From positions 62,001 to 126,000 of the forward strand of contig JBGAWK010000001.1 of the NCBI GenBank assembly GCA_044227665.1: 64,000 nucleotides of DNA, in the 5' to 3' direction. A program made the translations under genes and the position numbers. This DNA is from JBGAWK01 sp044227665 (GTDB taxonomy: Bacteria; Bacteroidota; Bacteroidia; Chitinophagales; JADIYW01). This document shows positions 8,837-16,492 of this stretch, in pieces. The stretch's first letter is position 1. The number at the start of each line of letters is the position of its first letter. A model generated the notes under the pieces. It saw only the letters and a list, made by a program, of their open reading frames with translations, had not been told where the DNA came from and did not search any database.

Positions 8837-9574
8837 GTGTCGTATCAGATAATTTTACCGCAGTTCGAGGGGCCATTTGACTTACTGCTTTTTTTTATAG
8901 AAAGAGATGAGATAAATATCTATGATATTCCGATATACAAAATTACGCACGACTTTTTACAATACATTAGAACCCTTGAATCCAAAAACATTGACGTAGC
9001 TGGAGAATTCATCGTAGTAGCTGCTACCTTGATGCGAATAAAAGCTAAGATGTTACTGCCGCGCAAAGAAATTGATGATCAAGGAAATGAAATAGACCCT
9101 AGACAGGAGCTGGTACAGCAATTATTGGAATATCGAAGATTTAAGGCTGTTGTAGAGGAGATGCGCTATCTAGAAGGAGAGCGTATTGAAAGATTTTCAC
9201 GTGGAACAGTACGGTCTGAACAACAAAATGTACTACAAAATATACTTATAGAAGGGGATTTGGAAACCATATCTCTATACAAATTGATGAATGTGTTTTA
9301 TAAAGTCATGGACAGGTATAAGTACGTTAGTACGAAAGTAGAACACAAAGTAGTGGCTTTGAAATATTCTATAGAAGATTGTAAAAAGCAACTATCTCTA
9401 CATTTTTCTAAGCATAAAAGAAGCAAGTGTAAGGTATTATTTGAAATATGTGAAGACAGGCTACATGCTGTAGTGGTACTTTTGGCATTATTGGAGATGA
9501 TACAATCCCAGATACTTACATTACATAGTAGTGAAGGGTACAATAACTTTTATATAGAGCAAATAGAAAATTGA
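8837..9574 (+). CDS. scpA: Segregation and condensation protein A
   Basis: The kleisin subunit of the bacterial SMC complex, 245 residues. The N-terminal FEGPFDLLLFFIERDEINIYDIPI and the following VAATLMRIKAKMLLP are diagnostic; this region binds the SMC neck, and the C-terminal winged helix (about 170-240) binds the SMC cap. It acts on the nucleoid, loading at parS-bound ParB in many bacteria, and two parS-like sites lie about 2.4 kb away. The start is GTG. scpB and smc are not in the window. It converges on the anti-sigma gene with a 4-bp gap and no hairpin terminator. Confidence 0.95.
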   Translation: MSYQIILPQFEGPFDLLLFFIERDEINIYDIPIYKITHDFLQYIRTLESKNIDVAGEFIVVAATLMRIKAKMLLPRKEIDDQGNEIDPRQELVQQLLEYRRFKAVVEEMRYLEGERIERFSRGTVRSEQQNVLQNILIEGDLETISLYKLMNVFYKVMDRYKYVSTKVEHKVVALKYSIEDCKKQLSLHFSKHKRSKCKVLFEICEDRLHAVVVLLALLEMIQSQILTLHSSEGYNNFYIEQIEN

Positions 9575-9578
9575 GGAA

Positions 9579-9845
9579 TTAGCGTCTTCCCGAATTAATC
9601 TCTTTTATTTTACTCATGATTTTGGCTTGCAAGTCATCAGGGGTATTTCTATAGGATACGGTAGTACTTACTGCCTTCTTTAAGGACTTCAGCTGATTAA
9701 ATTTTTGAATACATATAGGGCAAGATTCTACTGCTTGCTGTACTGTAGCAGCAGTATGGCGATCTAATTCACCATCCAATAGCAATTGGATTTTTGCTTG
9801 GGTTTCAGAGCATATATGTGATGAACCTCTATTTGCCATAATCAT
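9579..9845 (-). CDS. Zinc-finger-type anti-sigma factor
   Basis: A small cytoplasmic protein of 88 residues with the ZAS pattern: His near residue 9 followed by ICSETQ, then LLLDGELD, then the CPIC pair near residue 41. Proteins of this kind hold ECF sigma factors inactive and release them on a redox or other signal. No membrane helix is visible, so it would be soluble. Its ATG overlaps the sigma stop codon as ATGA, giving translational coupling and supporting the pairing. A second start at 9839 (MANRG) is possible. Confidence 0.75.
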   Translation of the reverse strand: MIMANRGSSHICSETQAKIQLLLDGELDRHTAATVQQAVESCPICIQKFNQLKSLKKAVSTTVSYRNTPDDLQAKIMSKIKEINSGRR

Positions 9846-10363
9846 TCATTTTTAAAACCCATAGACTGGGCATACTTCGCCAAAGATGCTTTGAGCTGGT
9901 TTCTTGCTCTGTGCAACCTAGATCGTATAGTGCCTATGGGTACATCCATAATTTTTGCTATTTCTTCGTACGAAAAATCTTCTAAGTCACAAAGTATAAT
10001 TACCGTTTTATAATCTACGGATAAGCTATTCAGGGCTTTGGTAACTTCATCACCCATCATCTTATTTACCAAATCTTCGTGAAAATCATAAGTAGATATT
10101 TCGCTTTCTTCATTTGTATTGTGATGTTCGACGATATCTTCAAAATCTACGGTTACGGGTGTTTTACTTTTCTTTCTATAATCATTGAAGAATGAATTCT
10201 TCATTATCTTGAAAAGCCATGCTTTAGGATTTGTACCCACTTGATAGTTGGTAATAAATCTGTAGGCCTTCATGAAAGTATCCTGTACAAGGTCTTCAGC
10301 ATCGGCATCATTACCCGTAAGATGATAAGCAAAATTATATAATGCTTTAGCATTTGGCAACAA
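9842..10363 (-). CDS. ECF-type RNA polymerase sigma factor (true start probably further upstream)
   Basis: An ECF sigma factor with region 2 (YNFAYHLTGNDADAEDLVQDTF, then AWLFKIMKNSFFNDYR) and region 4 (LSVDYKTVIILCDLEDFSYEEIAKIMDV, then GTIRSRLHRAR). The given start is the first standard codon, a TTG at 10363, but the frame stays open upstream and encodes NSDSAEVLFEEE just before LLPNAKALYNF, which fits the usual ECF N-terminus. An ATA at 10418-10420 directly after a promoter-like sequence would give 192 residues. It is co-transcribed with its anti-sigma factor; the stress it answers is unknown. Confidence 0.9.
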   Translation of the reverse strand: MLPNAKALYNFAYHLTGNDADAEDLVQDTFMKAYRFITNYQVGTNPKAWLFKIMKNSFFNDYRKKSKTPVTVDFEDIVEHHNTNEESEISTYDFHEDLVNKMMGDEVTKALNSLSVDYKTVIILCDLEDFSYEEIAKIMDVPIGTIRSRLHRARNQLKASLAKYAQSMGFKNE

Positions 10364-10424
10364 TTCCTCTTCAAAAAGAACCTCAGCAGAATCTGAATTA
10401 TGTCGTACTATCTTTTCTATCCTA

Positions 10425-10457
10425 CAAAACTGAAAAAAATGTGGATAAGTTCCAAAT
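10425..10457 (-). promoter_or_regulatory. Predicted promoter of the sigma/anti-sigma operon
   Basis: On the minus strand a -33 TTTG (10454-10457) is followed after 21 bp by CAGTTTTG (10425-10432), which differs from TAnnTTTG at one position. Four nucleotides later comes ATA (10418-10420), the proposed start codon of the sigma gene. A perfect DnaA-box sequence, TTATCCACA, lies between the two elements at 10440-10448. Confidence 0.5.
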
Positions 10458-11715
10458 ATTTAGAAATATATTTATATTACGCCTAACAAAAAAATTAATA
10501 TATATCCAAAAAGCACAATACATAAGTCTATGTTTACTATTCCTATTCTTACCATTTAGTAAAGGTCTCAGTAATACGTTTGCCTACATAACTATACTCA
10601 TTACCATATTGAATATATATGTATATAATTATAAAAAGTGTCTATTACCTATAAAATATCTCAATTTTAGTGCTGCCATAGCCTTAATATATCTCATAAG
10701 TATAGTATGGAGTGAAAATTGGGAAGAAGGTATTAATTTCATGAAAAATAAATTTTTACTACTGCTTATACCTCTATTTTTTGTAGAACAGTCAGAAGAA
10801 AAGATCATAAGGCTTACCACACTATTTAGCTATACCTTATTTGTAGCTACTATACTAATTTTTCTTTGCAACATCATACCTGATAAAAATCTTGAATTAT
10901 ATAGCCACAGATTTCCGCATCTCCTTAATCCTTATATTCCTTATGACAAAAAACTATTCGGCATATATAGTCCATTTATTGAAAGAATTCAATGGGGAAA
11001 TATAGTAGGCATAGCCTGTATATTGAATATATATTATTACTTAAAGTATAAGAAAAAGAAACTGCTCCTATTCAGCATTATCCTTGCTATCACTATTATA
11101 CTTTCAGGTAGCAGAGGTACTTGGATAGCTCTAGTAATGGTAGCATTATATGCGATAGCAACATATCCATCTACTTGGAAATACAAAATACTGTACATCA
11201 TTATTTTAATATCTACTTTGTCCGTAACCTATCAGATTTCTTTTGTTCAAAAGAGAATACTACAAGCCCAATATGAATACAACATGGTATTCAAAGAGCA
11301 TAAACTTGGAGGTATTGAAAACTATTCTTCCATAAGGCGATTAGTATCATGGCAAAATTCTTTTACTCTCATAAAAAATAATTGGCTCATAGGTACAGGA
11401 ATTGGCGACTATAGTAACAAATACCAAGATGTATATCAATCCAATAATAATTTCAATCTCCCTGTAAATAATCACTCTCAATGGCTACATATTATAGGGA
11501 GCACAGGAATTGTAGGCTTACTTTTCGTGCTATGTTTTTTAATATATGGATACAAAATATCTGAAAACAAAAACTTATATTTCATCATAAGCATCTTTTA
11601 TTCTACCGTATTTATTTTTGATGCTATACTTTTACAGACTACAGACTGCATATTATTTGCGATAATGTACAGCACCTTGTTTCATGGCAACAAAACTAAA
11701 TATATTACATCTTAG
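10441..11715 (+). CDS. O-antigen ligase family membrane protein
   Basis: A membrane protein of about 424 residues, with ten or more helices and the Wzy_C/O-antigen ligase signature: the ILSGSRGTWIAL segment, then a long periplasmic loop with SSIRRLVSWQNSFTLIKNNWLIGTGIGDY, and NNHSQWLHIIGSTGIVG. The Arg-rich and His-containing loop matches the catalytic loop of lipid-linked glycan ligases. I take the GTG at 10441, because longer versions starting at TTG 10354 run over the sigma gene. It overlaps the following glycosyltransferase by 32 bp. Confidence 0.82.
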   Translation: MDKFQIFRNIFILRLTKKLIYIQKAQYISLCLLFLFLPFSKGLSNTFAYITILITILNIYVYNYKKCLLPIKYLNFSAAIALIYLISIVWSENWEEGINFMKNKFLLLLIPLFFVEQSEEKIIRLTTLFSYTLFVATILIFLCNIIPDKNLELYSHRFPHLLNPYIPYDKKLFGIYSPFIERIQWGNIVGIACILNIYYYLKYKKKKLLLFSIILAITIILSGSRGTWIALVMVALYAIATYPSTWKYKILYIIILISTLSVTYQISFVQKRILQAQYEYNMVFKEHKLGGIENYSSIRRLVSWQNSFTLIKNNWLIGTGIGDYSNKYQDVYQSNNNFNLPVNNHSQWLHIIGSTGIVGLLFVLCFLIYGYKISENKNLYFIISIFYSTVFIFDAILLQTTDCILFAIMYSTLFHGNKTKYITS

Positions 11716-12763
11716 CACAGCTAAAATATGGCGAGGTGCAGAAAGACAGATAGTAAATCTATATACAGGTTTACTGCCGCATTGTAATCCCTATATAGTT
11801 TGTCCCACAGACAGCCCTCTAGCACACTATTGCCAAAGAAAAAATATTTCCTATTATACCATTACTATGGGTGGCGCAATACTGCCAAAGGCAGCCTACT
11901 ATCTATATAAGTATGCCAAAGAAAAAAATATAGATATAATACATACCCACGACTCACACGCTATAAACCTATACCTCAATGCCTATATTTATGGTCTTAA
12001 AATTCCGGCTGTCGTATCGCGAAGAGTAGATTTCAATATAGGTAAAGGATATTTTTCGCTATGGAAGTACAATCATCCGAGTATAAAAAAAATTATTTGT
12101 GTTTCCGAGGCAATACAAAATATCATTGCGCCTAAAATATATGACAAAAGCAAACTCATTACCATATATTCAGGTATAGACATTCAAAAAATTATACATA
12201 AAGAATCTAAAAATCTTCATGCTGAATTTAATATTCCAAATGTAAAAAAAATTGTAGGTACAGCTGCAGCTTTAGTACCTCATAAGGATATAAACACTTT
12301 CATTACTACAGCTCAAAAGTTGAAAAATGAAAATATACAGTTTATCATATTTGGAAAAGGAGAACAAGAACAGCAACTTAAAACTAGCGTTAGTAATTTA
12401 GGCATACGAAATATCATATTTGCAGGACATCGTGAAGATATAATACAATTTATCAAAGGATTAGACATATTTCTATTTACAAGTAAAATGGAAGGATTGA
12501 GTACCACATTATTAGATACTATGGCAAGTAAGATTCCTATTGTAGGAACTCTAGCTGGTGGTGCTGCAGAAATACTGATACCCAATACTACAGCACTAAC
12601 AGCTAGCATAGGTAATGCTCAAAAACTATCACAAAATATACAAACACTATTGGAAGATGAAGCATTACGAAATCAAATCATAGATAATGCATTTAATTTT
12701 GTTCAAAAATTCGATTATACCTACACCGCTACCAAAACCTTAGAAGTATATAAAAGTATATGA
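11684..12763 (+). CDS. Glycosyltransferase family 4 protein (GT-B fold)
   Basis: A glycosyltransferase of 359 residues with the two Rossmann domains of the GT-B fold. The N-terminal domain starts LNILHLSTAKIWRGAERQ, and the C-terminal domain contains KKIVGTAAALVPHKD, FIIFGKGEQEQQL and SKMEGLSTTLLDTMA, where the E-x7-E-like region contacts the nucleotide sugar. It would transfer a hexose to a lipid-linked acceptor at the cytoplasmic face of the inner membrane. It sits between the ligase (32-bp overlap) and nadD (4-bp ATGA overlap), so all three form one transcription unit. Confidence 0.88.
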   Translation: MATKLNILHLSTAKIWRGAERQIVNLYTGLLPHCNPYIVCPTDSPLAHYCQRKNISYYTITMGGAILPKAAYYLYKYAKEKNIDIIHTHDSHAINLYLNAYIYGLKIPAVVSRRVDFNIGKGYFSLWKYNHPSIKKIICVSEAIQNIIAPKIYDKSKLITIYSGIDIQKIIHKESKNLHAEFNIPNVKKIVGTAAALVPHKDINTFITTAQKLKNENIQFIIFGKGEQEQQLKTSVSNLGIRNIIFAGHREDIIQFIKGLDIFLFTSKMEGLSTTLLDTMASKIPIVGTLAGGAAEILIPNTTALTASIGNAQKLSQNIQTLLEDEALRNQIIDNAFNFVQKFDYTYTATKTLEVYKSI

Positions 12764-13341
12764 ATCAAAAAAAGCATATAGCCCTAATGATGGGATCCTA
12801 CAATCCCATTCATCTAGGTCATCTACAGATAGCAGTAAGATGCTATGAATCAAAAATATTCGACGAGATATGGCTCGTAATATCACCTGCCAATCCTCAT
12901 AAAGACAAAAAATTGCTGGCAGAAGAGAACCATCGCCTGACAATGGTAAACCTAGCCCTACAACCTTTACCCTATCCTATAAAAAGCTGCGATATAGAAT
13001 TTCAGTTGCCACAACCTTCTTACACAATAAATACTTTAAACGAACTGAAACTTACCTATCCCTACTATACTTTTTCATTAGTATTAGGTGAAGACAATCT
13101 GGAAAGACTATATGAATGGAAAAATATTGATAGCATCCTGAAAAACTATAAGATTTATATCTACAACAGAAATGGTAAATCGCAAATAAAAGTACCAGAA
13201 AATATAACATATTTAGAAATGCCGATGTTGGATATATCTTCTACAGAAATTAGAAACAGAATACAACAACAAAAACCTATAGATTATTTTGTAACAAAAG
13301 AAGTAAAAGATTATATACTTATACAACAATTATATAGCTGA
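12760..13341 (+). CDS. nadD: Nicotinate-nucleotide adenylyltransferase
   Basis: An enzyme of 193 residues that joins ATP and nicotinate mononucleotide to give deamido-NAD. The N-terminal nucleotidyltransferase motif is MGSYNPIHLGHLQIA, with the HxGH signature, and the C-terminal SSTEIRNRI is the second conserved motif. The start ATG overlaps the glycosyltransferase stop as ATGA, so it is translationally coupled to a cell-surface glycan operon. nadA follows 620 bp later but is transcribed separately. Confidence 0.95.
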   Translation: MNQKKHIALMMGSYNPIHLGHLQIAVRCYESKIFDEIWLVISPANPHKDKKLLAEENHRLTMVNLALQPLPYPIKSCDIEFQLPQPSYTINTLNELKLTYPYYTFSLVLGEDNLERLYEWKNIDSILKNYKIYIYNRNGKSQIKVPENITYLEMPMLDISSTEIRNRIQQQKPIDYFVTKEVKDYILIQQLYS

Positions 13342-13910
13342 TTTGGATTTTCAACAGCCAAAATAATAACTTATACTATTGCATTGATAATCAATGAATC
13401 ATTTTCCACAGCAAAAGCTTCAAAAAATAGTGGAACAGTGACATGAAACGTTCGTATGTGCCTACTTATACTCATACATCCTTACCAGCCTTCATTCAAA
13501 TGTATAAAAACTACAACTTCTACAAAAAATCTATACGCCAAAAACATTAAAATAAACATCTAACATGCCCACTAATTATGCTGTGTAAAGTAAAACTTTA
13601 TACTTTGTGCATTTGTGTATTACTGTTCTAAAATCATATCTCTGAACACGTTACAATCCATATAATATGTGGAAGAAAAATAAAAAATAGGGATAATGAA
13701 TTATTCAAATGTATTAGAAATTTTTTTTATACAAATACACACAGCTAATATATAGATGATAATATTTTTTAAAATAATTTATTATTATATAGATAGATTA
13801 AAATATAAAATCAATATGTGGACAAAACACTTTTTTATGATTATTATTATGATTAAAAAGGGGCGGAGCAGTCATAGCATAGCCTATTGTGAATAGTAAA
13901 AAGAATATGA
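13342..13910. other. AT-rich non-coding stretch with scattered DnaA-box-like sequences
   Basis: No convincing gene is present; the longest short frame (13443-13550, 35 codons) has no recognisable feature. The part from 13681 to 13860 has 27 G/C bases in 180. TTTTCCACA at 13402-13410 fits TTWTNCACA. TTGTCCACA (reverse, 13817-13825) and TCTTCCACA (reverse, 13668-13676) each differ at one position. A small hairpin (TAAAGT / ACTTTA) lies at 13586-13600. The stretch could be part of an origin or simply a long regulatory spacer. Confidence 0.4.
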
Positions 13911-13934
13911 AATAGTTTACATTTGTGAACTATT
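13911..13934. promoter_or_regulatory. Inverted-repeat operator upstream of nadA
   Basis: Two 10-bp arms, AATAGTTTAC and GTGAACTATT, are separated by ATTT and pair at nine of ten positions. The repeat covers the -33 element of the predicted nadA promoter, the classic place for a repressor. NAD-responsive repressors (for example NrtR-type) control nad genes in many bacteria, but I cannot name the protein. Confidence 0.5.
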
Positions 13935-13953
13935 AGTGTCGTAAATACATTTA
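13922..13953 (+). promoter_or_regulatory. nadA promoter
   Basis: TTTG at 13922-13925, a 20-bp spacer, then TACATTTA at 13946-13953, which fits TAnnTTTG except for the last base. The -7 box ends 9 nt before the ATG, predicting a very short leader. The -33 element lies inside the inverted repeat at 13911-13934. Confidence 0.6.
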
Positions 13954-13962
13954 TTTATAATA

Positions 13963-14955
13963 ATGGAAAATAAAAAATTAGAGAAAGGATATTTGGATAT
14001 AGCTATAGATCCTACTATAGATTTATTTGCAGCGATAGAAAGATTAAAAAAAGAAAAAAATGCAATACTATTAGCTCACTACTATCAGGATGCAGATATT
14101 CAGGATATTGCAGATTATATAGGTGATAGCCTAGGCTTAGCACAAAAAGCACAAGATACTACTGCCGATATGATAGTGTTTGCCGGAGTACATTTTATGG
14201 CGGAAACCGCAAAAATTTTGAACCCCACAAAAAAAGTGGTATTGCCAGACCTAAAGGCAGGATGCTCCTTGGCAGAGAGTTGTCCACCACAAGAATTCTC
14301 TGCCTTCAAAGCATTACACCCCAATCATGTAGTAGTGTCTTATATCAACTGTACAGCAGAAATTAAAGCACTAAGCGATTATATCGTTACTTCCAGTAAT
14401 GCCGAAGCCGTAGTAAATGCAATTCCAAGAGAGCAAGGCATAATATTTGCCCCAGACAAAAACTTAGGTGCGTATCTTTCCAAAAAACTCCAAAGAGATA
14501 TGATACTCTGGGATGGTGCATGCATGGTACATGAAATTTTTTCTATAGAAAAAATTCTGCGACTAAAAGACGAAAATCCCGATGCGCTGCTCATTTCACA
14601 TCCAGAGTGTGAAGCGCCTCTATTAGAAATTTCGGATTATATAGGTTCTACAACCAACTTGTTGAAATTTACGATACAGTCTCAGGCACAAAAATTTATT
14701 GTAGCTACAGAAACAGGAATTCTGCATAAGATGCATCAGAATAGTCCTCACAAGACATTTATCCCAGCACCGCCTAATAATAATTGTGCTTGCAACGATT
14801 GTCCATACATGAAATTAAATACTTTAGAAAAAATATATCTCTGCATGCAATACGAACAACCGGAACTACTTATGGATGAAAAGCTACGTCAGAAGGCTAG
14901 GATACCTATAGATCGTATGTTGGACATCAGTAGAAATGCCGGATTATTGGGATAA
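13963..14955 (+). CDS. nadA: Quinolinate synthase
   Basis: NadA condenses iminoaspartate and dihydroxyacetone phosphate to quinolinate, using a 4Fe-4S cluster. The 330 residues contain AILLAHYYQDADIQDIADYIGDS near the N-terminus, GCSLAESC, WDGACMVHE and the C-terminal cysteine region NNNCACNDCPYM; one cysteine from each of the three regions binds the cluster. nadB and nadC are absent from the window. The gene has its own promoter with a probable operator, and is followed after 10 bp by a PLP enzyme. Confidence 0.96.
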   Translation: MENKKLEKGYLDIAIDPTIDLFAAIERLKKEKNAILLAHYYQDADIQDIADYIGDSLGLAQKAQDTTADMIVFAGVHFMAETAKILNPTKKVVLPDLKAGCSLAESCPPQEFSAFKALHPNHVVVSYINCTAEIKALSDYIVTSSNAEAVVNAIPREQGIIFAPDKNLGAYLSKKLQRDMILWDGACMVHEIFSIEKILRLKDENPDALLISHPECEAPLLEISDYIGSTTNLLKFTIQSQAQKFIVATETGILHKMHQNSPHKTFIPAPPNNNCACNDCPYMKLNTLEKIYLCMQYEQPELLMDEKLRQKARIPIDRMLDISRNAGLLG

Positions 14956-14965
14956 TATAGCTATC

Positions 14966-16147
14966 ATGACTTACGAATACTATGCCGACATTCTGAAAGA
15001 CCAGCATCTACCAGTGGCATTTTTGGATTTGGACATTTTGGACAAAAACATAGTAGATATTGCGAGCCGCGCAGCCGGTTTACCGATACGTGTAGCTACC
15101 AAGTCTGTACGTAGTACACAGGTATTACAACATATCCTGAAACACCCTGCCTATCAAGGGTTAATGACTTATACAGCTGAAGAAGCGGACTGGCTTCTAC
15201 ATCAGGGCTTCGATGATATACTTATGGGCTATCCCTGTATGGAAAGCAACGATATAGAAAAAATTTGTAAGCATACCCAGTCGGGAAAAAAAGTTGTACT
15301 TATGATAGATGATGTCGTGCAGCTAGAACGCATTAATATCATAGCTAAAAATGTGGGCGTTGTGCAGCCTGTATGTATAGACGTAGATATGTCAATGGAT
15401 TTGCCTGGACTACATTTTGGTGTGTATCGCTCTCCTATTACCAATGTACAACAATTTAAAAAGTTGGTAGAAAGACACAAAGAATTCCCACAAATAAAAA
15501 TAGTGGGGTTGATGGGCTATGAAGCCCAAATTGCTGGACTCGGCGACGCTGTAGAAGGCAAAGCTCTGATGAATACGGTTATCAAAGGACTGAAAAATTC
15601 TTCTATCACACAGTTGGCAGCAAGACGGAAGGCTTGCGTAGAATTTCTAAAAAAAATCGGGCTCACGCCCGAGCTTGTTAATGGCGGAGGCACGGGAAGT
15701 ATCGAAAGTACCCATAAAGAAGCCTGGGTGACGGAAGTTACCGTAGGCTCTGGTTTTTATAGCCCCACATTGTTTGATAGCTATAGCGGATTCCGACATG
15801 GCGCTGCGCTGGCTTATGCTTTACGCATAGTAAGAAGCCCCAAAGAAAAAATGTTTACAGCAATGGGGGGAGGCTACATAGCCTCAGGAAGTATAGGCAT
15901 AGAAAAACAACCGCTACCATATCTACCTAAAGGCATAAAATTGACAACTAATGAAGGTACGGGAGAGGTGCAGACACCCTTCGAATATAACGGAACAGAA
16001 AAATTGTCTATAGGGTCACCGGTATTTTTCCGCCATGCCAAGGCTGGCGAGCTATGCGAGCGGTTCAATACAATCACAGTAATATCTAAAGGCAAAATCG
16101 TAGATATATGGCAGACCTACCGAGGAGAAGGGAGGTGCTTTCTATAG
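14966..16147 (+). CDS. D-threonine aldolase/alanine racemase-like PLP enzyme (fold type III)
   Basis: A protein of about 393 residues with an alanine-racemase-type N-terminal barrel: PVAFLDLDILDKNI, then LPIRVATKSVRS, where the Lys would hold pyridoxal phosphate, and the phosphate-binding region VNGGGTGS. The C-terminal beta domain contains VTVGSGFYSPTLFD and the metal/substrate region of the D-threonine aldolase and D-serine dehydratase group. It probably splits or dehydrates a D-hydroxyamino acid; the substrate is unknown. I chose the ATG 10 bp after the nadA stop; an upstream ATG at 14936 lies inside nadA. It likely shares the nadA message. Confidence 0.8.
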   Translation: MTYEYYADILKDQHLPVAFLDLDILDKNIVDIASRAAGLPIRVATKSVRSTQVLQHILKHPAYQGLMTYTAEEADWLLHQGFDDILMGYPCMESNDIEKICKHTQSGKKVVLMIDDVVQLERINIIAKNVGVVQPVCIDVDMSMDLPGLHFGVYRSPITNVQQFKKLVERHKEFPQIKIVGLMGYEAQIAGLGDAVEGKALMNTVIKGLKNSSITQLAARRKACVEFLKKIGLTPELVNGGGTGSIESTHKEAWVTEVTVGSGFYSPTLFDSYSGFRHGAALAYALRIVRSPKEKMFTAMGGGYIASGSIGIEKQPLPYLPKGIKLTTNEGTGEVQTPFEYNGTEKLSIGSPVFFRHAKAGELCERFNTITVISKGKIVDIWQTYRGEGRCFL

Positions 16148-16480
16148 TGCTGCCAAGGTATCATCATCACGTACAATCATAGCTTTTGAGCCATCTACGA
16201 CTATAGGTCTTTGCAATAATATAGGATAATCTACTAGGGCTCGTACCCAGTCTGTACTTTTGATGTCTTTGTCAGCAAAGTGGGTCTTAAAAATTTCTTC
16301 TCCTGTTCGTATCATCTGGTAGGGAGATAAATGTAGTAATGTCGCTAAGGTATTTATCTCTTCGTATGTAAGTGGATTTTTGAGGTACTCTATCACAGAA
16401 ACCTCTGTATATTTTTCTTCCAGCCTTTGTAGTGCTTTACGACTTTTGCCACACCTAGGATTATGATAAATGATTTTCAT
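16142..16480 (-). CDS. ArsC/Spx family arsenate reductase-like protein
   Basis: A small thioredoxin-fold protein of 112 residues beginning MKIIYHNPRCGKSR, where Cys10 is the catalytic cysteine of glutaredoxin-dependent ArsC enzymes. The RPIVV segment supplies the conserved arginine near the active site. No arsenic transporter or arsenic-type operon is next to it, so the true role (arsenate reduction or another thiol redox task) is open. Its 3' end overlaps the PLP enzyme gene on the other strand by 6 bp. Confidence 0.85.
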   Translation of the reverse strand: MKIIYHNPRCGKSRKALQRLEEKYTEVSVIEYLKNPLTYEEINTLATLLHLSPYQMIRTGEEIFKTHFADKDIKSTDWVRALVDYPILLQRPIVVDGSKAMIVRDDDTLAAL

Positions 16481-16492
16481 ATCTGTATGATT

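Noticed and set aside
10354..10440. TTG-initiated longer start for the O-antigen ligase
   Set aside because: It would run over the 5' part of the divergent sigma gene; the GTG at 10441 is the more economical start.
13394..13550. Short frames (15 and 35 codons) in the large intergenic stretch
   Set aside because: No recognisable motif, no convincing promoter or ribosome site, and such frames are expected by chance in AT-rich DNA.
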